From assembly GCA_000442125.1 (NCBI GenBank), contig KE546986.1:186001-250000 (forward strand): a DNA stretch of 64,000 nucleotides. Reading direction: 5' to 3'. Both the position numbers and the translations under genes were made by a program. The DNA comes from Opeltia flavorubescens. Lineage: Eukaryota > Ascomycota > Lecanoromycetes > Teloschistales > Teloschistaceae. The notes under the pieces were generated by a model. That model had not been told where the DNA came from, ran no database searches, and saw nothing but the letters and a program-made list of their open reading frames with translations. Shown here in pieces: positions 1 through 10,377 of the stretch; within the stretch, counting starts at the first letter, position 1, and every line of letters starts with the position of its first letter.

Positions 1-805
1 GTATCTGCATTGTCAATTTATTCCTGTGGATAGTCAGGCTTGTTTCTCGTTTCTGCATTGCCAATCTATTCCCGTGTATGTCAGATCTTTGTATTGGATA
101 CCACGTTATCTTTGATCTAGCATATTATTTTCCGCAATCAAATTGAATTTCGCACATATCCGATGACGTCATTACTGTTGTCTAGGTAAAATCTTTGTTT
201 TAGGAGTTGACTGTCTGAACTGTTTAAACGGGAGAGAGAAGCAAACAATCCTATGGGATTAAGATGACACCAAAGAGCTCACGCTTGGATTCGGAGATTG
301 AAGTCATTCTACCGGAATATGCACCGAGATGCAGGTGTGGTCATCATGTCTTCCTTGGAGGGCCTGCATCCCACCGGATCAGCCATTCCGGGGTCAAGCT
401 TCGACTGGAAAGAGATGAATGCATGCCCAACGTCACTTTGCCCTTCATGATTCGTTTCCCCGCTTGAAAGATGACCCGAGTACATTGGACACCTTCCTTA
501 CTGAGTCAAGCAGATCCTTGGCGTTATCGCGATATGCATCCATCTCGAAGCTTGTTTAAGCCTCATGCAATCCCATCCTAGCTTCCACCAGCTCTTGGCC
601 AGACCAAGAAGGTGCTTTCAATCTTCGCCCGTTATTATTCCCATAGCTCCTGCTCTTTCAGGTAACTGTTTTTTTTTTTCTTCGGCATTGTCTCTGGGAA
701 GCTCCTCTCTGGCGTCATCATGCAATTAAGATATGAATACGATCGCGACCCTTCCTTTCGTTCGGCATTCTTAGCATTACCCATTTATCACTACCAGCAT
801 TTAAT
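1..805. other. intergenic, with a short direct duplication
   Basis: No gene is supported here. Bases 1-37 and 50-85 are two diverged copies of the same ~35-bp segment (both contain tctgcattg followed by caat, tattcc, gtg and gtcag). The rest is presumably the promoter and 5' UTR of the carboxypeptidase gene that starts at 806; a T run lies near 670. Confidence 0.5.
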
Positions 806-2811
806 ATGCGTTCCTTCATTGCGTCCGCAGGCTGTGTCTTGTCGCTCTGTGCAGGAGTACTTTCAGAATCGAAAGCTGCCATCAATGCATTCAAGCGAGT
901 GGAATCCTTGAGTTCAGGGTTCGTAGAGCGTGAAGTCGACTTTGCGTATCCTCGGCGACTTGAGAAACGAGCATCACCTTATTTGACAAATGCTACCCAA
1001 AGTAAGCCATCGTTGAAGGAATCCAAGGGCACTGCTGAATATCTTTAGAATTCGTTGTTGATGGTACTGCCATACCCGACGTTGATTTTGACATTGGAGA
1101 ATCATACGCTGGTCTTCTTCCCATATCTTCTGCTCCAGATGAGACAAGAGAACTCTTCTTCTGGTAAGTTCATCAATGTAGCAAACTGCTCACCACACGA
1201 ATCTATGCTGATTCGATTTTCTAAGGTTCTTCCCATCTGCCAACCCAGCAGCTTCGAATGAGCTCACGATATGGTGTGTAATCTCACTCGTCGTGAAAGT
1301 TCGCTCAAATTCTGACAAGCACCCTCTAGGTTCAATGGTGGTCCAGGCTGTAGTTCACTCAGCGGTCTTTTGTATGAGAATGGGCCTTTCACGTGGGAGC
1401 CAGGCACCTACAAGCCTGTAGCAAACCCATATACATGGGTAAACCTGACAAATATGGTAAGCATAACCCATCAGCGCATGGCGAAAGTCATCTCATATGT
1501 CTGACCCTATTATCCATAGCTTTGGGTTGAGCAGCCCATTGGGGTCGGTTACACCCAAGGTGTCCCAAATATCACAAACGAAGTGGAACTTGGCGAGGAA
1601 TTTGCTGGTTTCTACAAGCAATTTGCCACCACCTTTGGCCTGGAAAACCGCAAGGTGTACCTGACCGGAGAAAGCTATGCTGGATTCTACGTTCCCTACA
1701 TAGCCGATGCATTCATCAACCAAGAGGATGATGTCTACTTCAACCTAGCCGGAGTTGCCATCAATGACCCTATCATTGGTGACGGAACCCTGCAACAAGA
1801 AGGTAACTCCCTCTTTCACTAATATTCCCCCAACCCCACTAACACACATATCTGTAGTAACTGTAGTCCCCTTCGTCGACTACTGGTCCAACGTCTTCAA
1901 CCTCAACGCCTCCTTCACAGAGGCTATCCACGCAAAAGCAGACCAATGCAACTACACCTCCTACTTCGACACCTACCTCACCTTCCCACCACCACCCGGC
2001 CCCTTCCCCGTCCTCCCCGACCCCTTCGCCACAGACGCCTACACCTGCGATCTCCTCGATGACGTCTACTCCGCCGCCCTAGAAGTCAACCCCTGCTTCA
2101 ACATCTACCACATCCTCGACACCTGCCCCCATCTCTACCAGGTCCTCGGCATCGTCAACCCCGGTGACTACTTCCCCCCCGGCGCCACAGTATACTTTAA
2201 CCGCAGCGACGTGCAAGCCGCCATCCACGCCCCGCCAACAGACTGGATGCTCTGCACCGACACCAACGTCTTCGGCGGCGCTACAAACAATCAATCTCTA
2301 CGCGACCAGTCCCTGGGCCCGGCGCAGGACGGTGTCCTGCAGCATGTCATTGAGCATACTAATAACACGATCATTGGGGTTGGGAATCTGGATTTTTTGC
2401 TCCCACCTAATGGGACGCTTATGGCGTTGCAGAATGTGACGTGGAATGGTGTGCAAGGGTTTCAGAGTTATCCGGGAGAGGACTTTTATGCGCCGTATCA
2501 TCCGGAGTATAATGGGGGGGCGTTGGCGGGGGCGGGGGTGGTGGGGAGTTGGGGGAGTGAGAGGGGGTTGACGTTTTATACGGTGCAGCTTGCTGGGCAT
2601 GGTATGTGATTTCCTATCTGACATGGAGGGGAGGGGATTTTGGGATGGAGAGATTGCTAATTTGTGGAATGAAATAGAATTGCCAGAGTATACGGCTGGT
2701 GCTGCGTATAGGGTTGTTGAGTTGCTGTTGGGGAGGGTGAAGAGTCTTGGTGAGGTTAGTGATTTTACGACACAGACGGGGAATTATACGGGGGTGTCGA
2801 CTATTTATTAG
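806..2811 (+). CDS. secreted serine carboxypeptidase (peptidase family S10)
   Basis: Removes C-terminal residues from peptides, secreted or vacuolar. I join seven exons: 806-1001, 1049-1163, 1226-1273, 1330-1456, 1520-1802, 1858-2601 and 2678-2811. Together they give 548 aa, a normal S10 length. The N-terminus is a signal peptide ([17 protein letters not shown]). Hallmarks in order are [10 protein letters not shown] (oxyanion/substrate region), GESYAG with the catalytic Ser at about 214, GNLDFLL with the catalytic Asp at about 435, and AGHELPEY with the catalytic His at about 504. That His sits at the last exon junction, which fixes the final intron. Several N-x-S/T sites are present, as expected for a secreted glycoprotein. 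Codons are strongly C-ending between 1860 and 2330, then change abruptly to G/T-ending. A vacuolar CPY role is less likely because no vacuolar propeptide is evident. Confidence 0.93.
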
Positions 2812-4800
2812 GAGTGGGGGAAGGGGAAGGTGGAGGGAGAGGAGAGGGGGGATGGGGAGAGAAAGGGGGGAGGGGATGGGTAGATAGTATATACCTGCAG
2901 ACAACCAATGGAATGAAAATTTAATGTTTTTATTGATCTTTTGGGTGGGTGTGTGGATGTGGATGGATGGGGTGATTGAGGGGGGACGATGAGATGATGG
3001 ATGTCTTGAGGGATGGTGAATCTTGCATTTAGGTGAATTTTGATGGGGATTTGGTAGGGTGGAGAATGTTCTTTTGGGATATTGGCGGATGGGTTTGTGA
3101 TGGGAATCTGTAGATGGCTTCTGTTGAATTGTTTGATCCGGGGGCGGGCTGTCCCTTCTGGCTGGCTGAACGGGTTTTTTGATATTTTCGGATTGATGGA
3201 TTTAGATCTGGAGTAATATATTGGGGGATTTGTTTAGTGGTTGATAAATTGGAATGAGATTGGTGTTTTTAGTCATATTTTTTGGATGTTTGTATGGGAG
3301 TGTTATGAGGAGGAGGATGAGAAGATGGGGGGTTCTTGAGGGGGGTGAGATTTTGGGGTTTATAAGGATTTATTAAGGGGGATTTGGTAGGGTGGAGAAT
3401 TGTTTTTTTGGGATATTGATGGATGGCTTTGTGATGGGAATTAGTAGATGAGTTTTTTGTTGTAGAAGGGGTTTGGTTTGAAAGAGTAATGACTTACCAA
3501 CGGCTTTCAGATTTCGGGGATCGAAGGGGTTTGTTTGGCTGGATGCATGATGAATTTGAAGGGCAGGGGGATGTTTGATGGGGGTTTCAATTAATGGCCT
3601 TGGCCTTTTTGATTTCCTTTTGTTGAAGGGAAGGGGGTGTTTTGGATATTATCATCATATGAAGATTATTGACGATTATATGAGTTGAGGAGTTTAGGAA
3701 GTTGACGGGTTTGAAAGTTTATGGTTATAATAATGATAAGAGTAGTAATAGGGCTGGCTGGATATATAGAATGGTTTTTATTAGGGAAATTTATATCTAG
3801 GATTGATATATATTATTGGGAATTTAGCGGGTGCTAATCTTTTACTATTAGAATAGGATATTGGTTTTGTGAAAGGGGTGAAGCTGTTTTCCTTCCTTCT
3901 GGCCTCTCATGGCTTTTTTTGATTGATGGGATTGAAAGGGGTTGATTTTTTTGGGATCGAAGGGTTTGTGGTTTTGTTAAATTGATGGGTATATAATTGA
4001 CATTACTAAACGAGTATAATCAATAGTTTTAGAATTTTGGTTTTATAAAGAATTTGAAATCGGGAAGGATATAGAGCGTTTATGGATATCGATGGATGGG
4101 TTGGTTTGATAGCTTTTGGGATTTGGACTGAAGGGGTTTAAAGTTTATTTTGATTTAACGGCCTTTAGCTTTTTGGATGTGAAGGGAGGGGGGTTGAGTG
4201 ATTTCACGGGAAATCAAGATGATGAGTGAGAGATTAAAGGTGAGAGAAGAGGGGGGTTTGTTTGCAGGTTTGATTTTTCGGGGACGGTGATGGGAGATTT
4301 TTGTATGGGGGATTTTTTGTTTTTTTGTCTAGACCAGAGGCGTACTTTAGCCAAGGGATATCATTTTCTCTATTTCAAGAACAAGGGAGATAATTGGTGC
4401 TTTTCTCCCCCTGGCTGTTGAGTTTCGTTTGCTGAAATTCTATTTCATTGGGGAAGAAAGGGGGAAATGTTGAGATGGTTTTTCATGAGAATTAGTTTGG
4501 AGTGATGGCATGAGAGACAGACGATGATGAGTGAGAATAATCAGGTGTTAGAGGGGTTTCGTTTGCAGGTAACAATGTTCTGGGGGATAGAGATGGGTAC
4601 ATTTTGTGTGTTTGTGGGATTGTAGCTTGACTAGAGAAGTATTGAAAGGGGGATGTAGTTTCTTATTTTCAGGGGAATGGAGAGGGAGGCAAATCGGTCC
4701 TATTTTTCTCGTTGAGCTTGTTTGTTGCAAGTTTGGGGAAAGGCAAACGATGGTAAAAGGCTGAAGGGGTTTTGATGTGGATGGGTCAAGTTTCTTCGTA
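2812..4800. repeat. C-poor, G/T-rich intergenic block with internal repeats
   Basis: About 2 kb with no coding signal. The plus strand is rich in G and T and poor in C. It holds imperfect direct repeats: roughly 3044-3130 and 3376-3462 share the order gggatttggtagggtggaga, gggatatt, gatgg, tttgtgatgggaat, tagatg (about 85% alike by eye). Shorter motifs such as gatcgaagggg and gatggatgg recur. It begins immediately after the carboxypeptidase stop and continues the G-rich sense-strand skew of that gene's 3' end. No transposon ORF or terminal repeats were seen. Confidence 0.6.
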
Positions 4801-4818
4801 ACGGTGCGAAGCCCTGAA

Positions 4819-4874
4819 TCGGGATATCACGTGAGCTCAGGGAAATATTTCCCTGAGCTCACGTGATATCCCGA
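4819..4874. repeat. 56-bp perfect palindrome (family member 1)
   Basis: Positions 4819-4874 form an uninterrupted perfect inverted repeat centred at 4846/4847, with arms of 28 nt and no loop. Each arm reads TCGGGATATCACGTGAGC and runs on to the centre. The arm matches that of the palindrome at 39102-39145 over GATATCACGTGAGC, with one substitution in the following bases, and the flanks share TTTCG and AGCGTC words. This points to a small palindromic repeat family, such as a MITE remnant or terminal inverted repeats brought together. Each arm contains a CACGTG core. Confidence 0.8.
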
Positions 4875-5185
4875 CGCTGCGAAATAAGACGGATATTCAA
4901 GGGGTAAGGATTGGAGATCAACCCCGCAATTGCAACCACATTGGGATGATAAACAAGCTCTTTGATCTATATATGAAGTACGTAGATTCTGCTATCTAAA
5001 ATATCTGCAAAAGTACATCTTGCTAGCTAGTCTGCAAAAGGCGCAGGTGCCACTGATAACCTGGTGGCAGGCATGAGGGATTCTATCATGACAATCTGCC
5101 CCCCAACGAAAGAACGCTCCCGACGCCCTCCTTGTCATGTCGTGAATCATAAGTTGTTCCGTGATTGAAAATAAAAGAAATTGAA

Positions 5186-5345
5186 AGACAACGTGTTTGG
5201 ACGCTTGCTTGAAGGGTGACGTGTTTGAGAAAGAATGTGCTAGAAAAAGGACAGGGTGCTTGCTTGAAGAACATTCTGCTTAGATGATAACATGCTTGGA
5301 GGACAAGGTGTTCGAAGGATAACGTGCTTGAAGGAATGTGCTCGC
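5186..5345. repeat. degenerate ~16-bp tandem repeat
   Basis: About nine diverged copies of a unit close to GATAACGTGCTTGAAG follow one another. Clear copies begin near 5285 (gataacatgcttggag), 5301 (gacaaggtgttcgaag) and 5317 (gataacgtgcttgaag). More diverged ones begin near 5189, 5216, 5233, 5255, 5270 and 5333. It lies 3' of the Rep-like ORF at 5422-5994 (minus strand). Function unknown. Confidence 0.6.
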
Positions 5346-5421
5346 GACTTCATTTCGCACTTAAGAAAGGGTGTCTGGCCTGTGCTAGCTGTCCTTTATT
5401 CTCAAGCCATTTGTCCTCGAA

Positions 5422-5994
5422 CTATTGTGTTAGTTTTGTTTGGATTGTAGCTTCTGCAATCTCAAGCTCTTGAAGCTTCTCATCCATACTTCGGAGCTCT
5501 GACAGGATTTTGTCACGACGCTTCCGAATAAGTGATGCAGTCCTCGCTGGATCAGGCTCATCGTTCGTCTTCGGCGACGTTCTCTTCTTCCGTTCACTAG
5601 CAGACGGCTTTTGGCCAAAGCGTTCCCCGAAGGTATCTCCATGCTTTGCACAATGGCCTTGGGTGCAGGTACAAAAGTCGGCGATAGGTTTCCGAGGTCG
5701 GGATTTCCGGAACCGGATGGCGGATGTGTCCCCTGGGAAGGTAAACTTTCCGCGAGCATCTACCCAGTAGACCTTATTCTCAAACTTGAAAACGACATGA
5801 TACTGGGGCTCTTTGCCCCCAAAATATTTGGTGCCTGGGGGAAGTAAAGAGATTAGCGCCCGCTGGAATGCGTCTTTGTCACGGAAGCTAGACCTGGACC
5901 AGGTCACGAATGAATATCGTCCATGAAACTCAATTTTCTTTCTCTCGGTTGGTTTACCAAATAAGCATTGAGCGAGCTCAGGGAATGATACCAT
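5422..5994 (-). CDS. degenerate geminivirus/CRESS Rep-like protein, 190 aa
   Basis: A single-exon 190-aa ORF. Residues 26-110 resemble the layout of the N-terminal HUH endonuclease domain of geminivirus/genomovirus-type Rep proteins. There is an aromatic FVTWS strand (about 29-33) where motif I sits, then a YHVVFKF strand (65-71) where the metal-binding motif II sits. A DARGKF segment (79-84) follows, in the place of the GRS-like region. Only one His is left in motif II and no motif III Tyr is visible, so nicking activity looks lost. There is no helicase domain. Residues 140-190 are basic and then predicted coiled coil. Rep-derived sequences are known in fungal genomes; this could be a fossil or a domesticated copy. 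The assignment rests on motif spacing alone and could be wrong. Confidence 0.5.
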   Translation of the reverse strand: MVSFPELAQCLFGKPTERKKIEFHGRYSFVTWSRSSFRDKDAFQRALISLLPPGTKYFGGKEPQYHVVFKFENKVYWVDARGKFTFPGDTSAIRFRKSRPRKPIADFCTCTQGHCAKHGDTFGERFGQKPSASERKKRTSPKTNDEPDPARTASLIRKRRDKILSELRSMDEKLQELEIAEATIQTKLTQ

Positions 5995-6948
5995 GCTGTA
6001 TGAAGAAAATAAGATGATATAAAGAACAAAAACATTCTTGAAAAACGAAAAGCAAGGAGCCTTTTAAACATAAAATATGGCGTTGACACGACAGACTAAA
6101 ATTTAGCGTGACACGTTCGACTAACGTCTTAGGTGCATGAATATCTCACTAGTCTCGTATGGTATTAGTGCCAATGTGAGTCAACAGTCTTCTCCGAAGC
6201 CCCTTCTCATCACAAGTTCGCGTAGCTATCACACCTCTTATCCATTCGTGTTGGGATAAGAAGATGATGATGTAATCAAAAATATAACTCTCCATTGGTC
6301 AGCTCTAGAATATGGTAAGGCTTGTTCCAGGAGCCTCTGGCACAGCGCTAGCTGTGTTGAGGAAGCATGTGGAGTGGAATGAATGACACGTTTGACCACG
6401 CGTGGCAACATGCAGAACTTGGTACAGTATATGCATGTAAGACCTTAGTCGACCGTGTCAATCTTGGCATGTGCGATGGAGTCGAACGTGGGAATGCGAA
6501 ATCATTTGAAGCCGTTCCCACCCACCCACGACACCTTTGGAGATGTTTACGTCTGGCAGTTGAGCCAGCGTTACCGAGAGGTCCGAGGGACAATCGGACG
6601 AATGGCCCTTCGTATGGAAAGCATTCACTGAAAGCATCCCGGTAAACAAATTGTCGTGCACTGAATTGAGAATCATTATTGTTACGAGTAGAACGACTCC
6701 ATAAAACCCGACTGGATGACAGGAGCAAATGGAATCGGATTAATGAAAACGCCAATGAGAATACACACGTTCATATTACCGAAAGAACTAGAAAGAGATG
6801 ATCGATATAAATTCAGAGAATATGATTTCGAGAGGAATTTTTTGTACATTGTTTTTTTTTCGGAGAACCCACCACTCACTACCTACCTTGTGGCTTGAAG
6901 TTTTTTAGCTCTGCTATTAGAAGATAGTTTTGATGCGAGGCTAGTCGT
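5995..6948. other. intergenic, no gene seen
   Basis: Overlapping short ORFs on both strands contradict each other and none has recognisable protein features. A T run at about 6849-6858 is the only notable simple sequence. Confidence 0.5.
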
Positions 6949-7779
6949 TCACCCTTCTACGGAATATTTCGTGCCCCTTGCGTCCATTTGCCGGGTGAAG
7001 AAATCCCCGGCACGGGAATCATTCCGAGCGGAAGCAGCTGCGCTATGGCGGGAAGAAGAACGCGGGTGCACGTCTTCCGTGTGTCTATCTGTCGCGGAAA
7101 GTACGGAGCGATGGTTAGATGAGCGAGGAGCGACTTCCGCAATACTTTGTCCCTTGTAGAAATCCTTAGCTTCTATGTTTTGGGATTTTAGACCGCTGGC
7201 TTGGCGATGGGAGCCTACAGCTGTAGGAGAAGATCTATGAACCGCATAATTTATTGAGTGATTGGAATCGGCAGCGGCGTCCTTGACTCCGTATGGGTTT
7301 ACTAGGAGGTCCTGTGAGGGCCCACCATCGGCGGCTCGGGAGGGTTGCCCCTGAGGACGGGTGGAGTGGCGTTGAGACGTCCTACGTTCTGTATGGTCGC
7401 GCATGGATGCCTGCTGTGGATGGTTTGATTGGCGTTGCGAAGACCTACGTTGACTAGAGTGATAGGATGACGGGGAATCCCCACTGTAATGGGAACCCAA
7501 GGGGGCGTCACCGCCACGCAATCCTACCCCTGTGTGATGGCTTGACTGTCTACGCGAAGGTTGCGCAACATACTGAGAAGCCTGGGGAGCATTACTTCCA
7601 CGCACCTTCGACTCGCGGGGGCTTTCGGAGTAGCGTGAGCTTGAAGGCGGCTGGTTGTTTTGGGCGTTCTTACCAATTGACTTGAAAGCTCGCTCTGCAG
7701 CACCATTTCGGCGATCCATCTCATCTACTATGGCGCCACCGAGGATTTTGCGTGCAAGCCAATCTCCTCCTGGGGCCAT
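6949..7779 (-). CDS. Ser/Arg/His/Gln-rich low-complexity protein, 276 aa
   Basis: Not recognised. I prefer the ATG at 7779 (MAPGGDWLARKILGG) over the upstream in-frame ATG at 7833, whose extra residues look like translated UTR. The first ~35 residues are the only ordered-looking part (GGDWLARKILGG, then DEMDRRNGAAERAF). The remainder is disordered, dominated by S, R, H, Q and P, with many SS-R and RRSSQ-type motifs of the sort seen in phosphorylated or RNA-associated fungal proteins. No intron is needed. No membrane segment or signal peptide is seen. Confidence 0.6.
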   Translation of the reverse strand: MAPGGDWLARKILGGAIVDEMDRRNGAAERAFKSIGKNAQNNQPPSSSRYSESPRESKVRGSNAPQASQYVAQPSRRQSSHHTGVGLRGGDAPLGSHYSGDSPSSYHSSQRRSSQRQSNHPQQASMRDHTERRTSQRHSTRPQGQPSRAADGGPSQDLLVNPYGVKDAAADSNHSINYAVHRSSPTAVGSHRQASGLKSQNIEAKDFYKGQSIAEVAPRSSNHRSVLSATDRHTEDVHPRSSSRHSAAASARNDSRAGDFFTRQMDARGTKYSVEG

Positions 7780-8335
7780 GACGACTATTGCTGGGTGATG
7801 AATTAAATAAAATTCTCTGAAGAGATAGTACACTTTGCTGAGGCCGTGGAGAATGAAAGCAAGCTACAGATGACGATTGAGCTGATGTTTGCTCGAACAT
7901 CCTGGAGTCTCAGAAGAATTTATGTAGAGTACGTCTTTGTTTGTGAGCATCGAGGATTCGGTGAAAGGACTATTTGTATTCGAGACAAAGACATTGTAGT
8001 TTTAGGAAACACAGAAGACCACCCAAAATGACTACAATGAATGATAAAGAAATGCTAGATCATGTCATTTGTGCAAGGAGCGAATTGTAAAAAAATCCGA
8101 CTCAGCGAAAGCGAGCTGAGACGTGGAGGAGAGTCTAGGAAAAAAGTTCATCGGATTAGGATGCTCCGAAGCTCCAATATGGAACATTGTGACTATGCGA
8201 GGTAGCGAATTGCCGAAAAGGACAGTGGACGAAGGCGTGGAAGGATGGAGAGGAATGACGTCATAGCTCCTTCCGACTTGGCAGCTCAATCTTTACAATC
8301 AAGTCACAATCACTGGTCCCGTGGCAGCATTACGC
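7780..8335. other. shared upstream region
   Basis: Divergent intergenic interval between the minus-strand low-complexity gene and the plus-strand aldo/keto reductase. It should hold both promoters. No gene seen. Confidence 0.45.
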
Positions 8336-9604
8336 ATGAATAGGACCATCTTCTGTGTCGCGGGTACACTTAGACAGTTGCAGAACGCTCGTCTCTTCTC
8401 AGCTATGGCTACTAGTGAAAGCTCTAAAGGTCCACTAGCCGAGTACAAGCAGCTAGGCAGGAGCGGTCTTCGTGTCTCTGTGCCTATCCTTGGGGCTATG
8501 AGCTTTGGTGATAAGAGATGGGCACCATGGGTCATCGAAGAAGATCAGGTACTTTGTCCAATCACTTACACTCAAGGACTGAGCTAATAGTATTTTCAAG
8601 GCCCTCCCGCTCCTCAAAGCGGCCTATGATCGAGGCCTGAACACTGTGAGCCACGAACGAGGTCCCAAACCATGATCCCTGGAACTCAGATTATTTGGGT
8701 AGTGGGATACAGCCAACGTATACAGCAATGGCGTCTCCGAAGAGATCATCGGCAAGGCCATCAAGAAATACAAGATCCCTCGACATAAGCTGGTGATCCT
8801 GACCAAATGCTGTGGTACCGTCCGAGAGGGCAACGACCCGGAAACGCTTGCTTTGAAAGATGTCGACCAAACGGTTGACTACGTCAACCAACGCGGTCTC
8901 TCACGGCAAGGCATCTTTTCCGCTGTTGAAGCCTCGCTCCGACGTCTCGATACACCCTACATCGATCTTTTCCAGATACACAGGTTCGACAAGACTGTGC
9001 CGGTCGAGGAGACGATGGAGGCATTACATGATCTAGTGAAGAGTGGGAAAGTAAGGTATATTGGAGCGAGCAGCATGTGGACCTACCAATTCGCGACCAT
9101 GCAATTCGTCGCCGAACGCAGAGGGTGGACGAAGTTCGTTAGCATGCAAAACTATTACAATCTACTCTATCGGGAGGAAGAGCGGGAGATGAATAAGTTT
9201 TGCAACGAAACGGGCGTTGGTCTGATACCAGTATGACATATTATTGTTAGTGCGATGTTCAAGTCGCTAATCTAGGTTTGAAGTGGTCTCCCTTGTCTCA
9301 AGGCGCACTTGCTCGACCAGCATCTGCGCATGGCTCGACGACTCGTTCTTCAGGAAAATCTATGGGGGAAATTGACAGTCAAATTATATCACGTGTGGAA
9401 GAAGTCGCGAAAAAGCATGATTGGAAGATGAGCCATGTTGCGCTTGCCTGGATCAATAAACGGATAGCAAGCCCGATCATTGGATTTAGTAGTCCTGAGA
9501 GGATTGATGAGGCACTCGAAGTAAGGGGTAAAGAGTTGGGCGAGGAAGAAGAGAAATATTTAGAGGAACCGTATCAGCCGAAGCTCATCATGGGACATTC
9601 ATAG
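8336..9604 (+). CDS. aldo/keto reductase, 368 aa
   Basis: NADPH-dependent oxidoreductase of the AKR superfamily, closest in style to the potassium-channel-beta/YajO-like group of fungal reductases. Exons are 8336-8548, 8601-8645, 8703-9230 and 9284-9604. The family tetrad is intact: Asp88 and Tyr93 in [10 protein letters not shown], Lys121 in VILTK, and His179 in LFQIHRFD. The C-terminal NADPH-binding stretch ([16 protein letters not shown]) is also present. The first ~30 residues ([16 protein letters not shown]...) are basic/hydrophobic and could be a mitochondrial presequence; alternatively, translation may start at the Met before ATSES. The third exon dictates the TGG join in WDT and the last intron restores IP-WSPLSQG. 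The substrate cannot be read from sequence. Confidence 0.9.
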
Positions 9605-10377
9605 CTATGTTATACGGATGTCTGCATCTGTATTCGATGATCTCATGTTCTAATTTGATCAACTGGAATAGGTCGACTCGTCATCCGGATTGGTCAGCTG
9701 GAACCTCCGGGTGGGTGCTGTACAAGTCACCTGACTACAGGGAAAGGCTACTCGTTCATCCACCAGTCATCGCTTTGACTCGCGAAGCCTAGCTACTGCA
9801 CTCAGCGCAGGTACCCGATATTCATCTTTTATCTTTCCAACAAATCAGAGGACTATGTCATCTTCTCGTCTTGTCATCAAGACACAAAAGTCTGGTTTCG
9901 AAAACGATTTCCTTATGCTCTCAACACGGTGGACTACTATTATTGACCTTTGCTTCTATCTAAGGTGTGATGATGTCGCGTGCCATGCTATCCATCTGAG
10001 CTACTCTTGTGTCAAACATCTCCTTACTTGGGGCTTTCTTATTCAAATCGCCCTTTATCCTTCTGTGCTGCCCTTTCCAAAATACCATGCGTGAACAACG
10101 CCTGATGCGAGAGTTCTCGCAGATGACCTCGTGCTGCCTCTCAACTTCTCCCATGTTCTCTATCCGGGGCGATGTGCTACCCACCGTTCTTTCTCTTCGT
10201 TGTCCTCCGATCTCCTTCTGCCCCTCTCCCAGTACCATCTTTGAGATCTCATCATCTTCCATCTCATACTCTCTGTAATCTCTAAGCGCTTCCTTTGGTT
10301 TATCGCACATAGACCTTTCTAAGCGGAGGTTTAATCGGATATTCTCATTAACATCACTATTCCGGCCCTTCGCCAGT
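9605..10377. other. intergenic, no reliable gene
   Basis: A 141-codon minus-strand ORF (9960-10385) overlaps the start of the next gene. Its composition (R/E-rich with no pattern) does not support it. No RNA gene or repeat was recognised. Confidence 0.4.

Noticed and set aside
4819-4874. Palindrome as a rolling-circle origin for the nearby Rep-like protein
   Set aside because: No loop and no conserved nonanucleotide at the centre; copy 2 has a different centre and no Rep ORF beside it.
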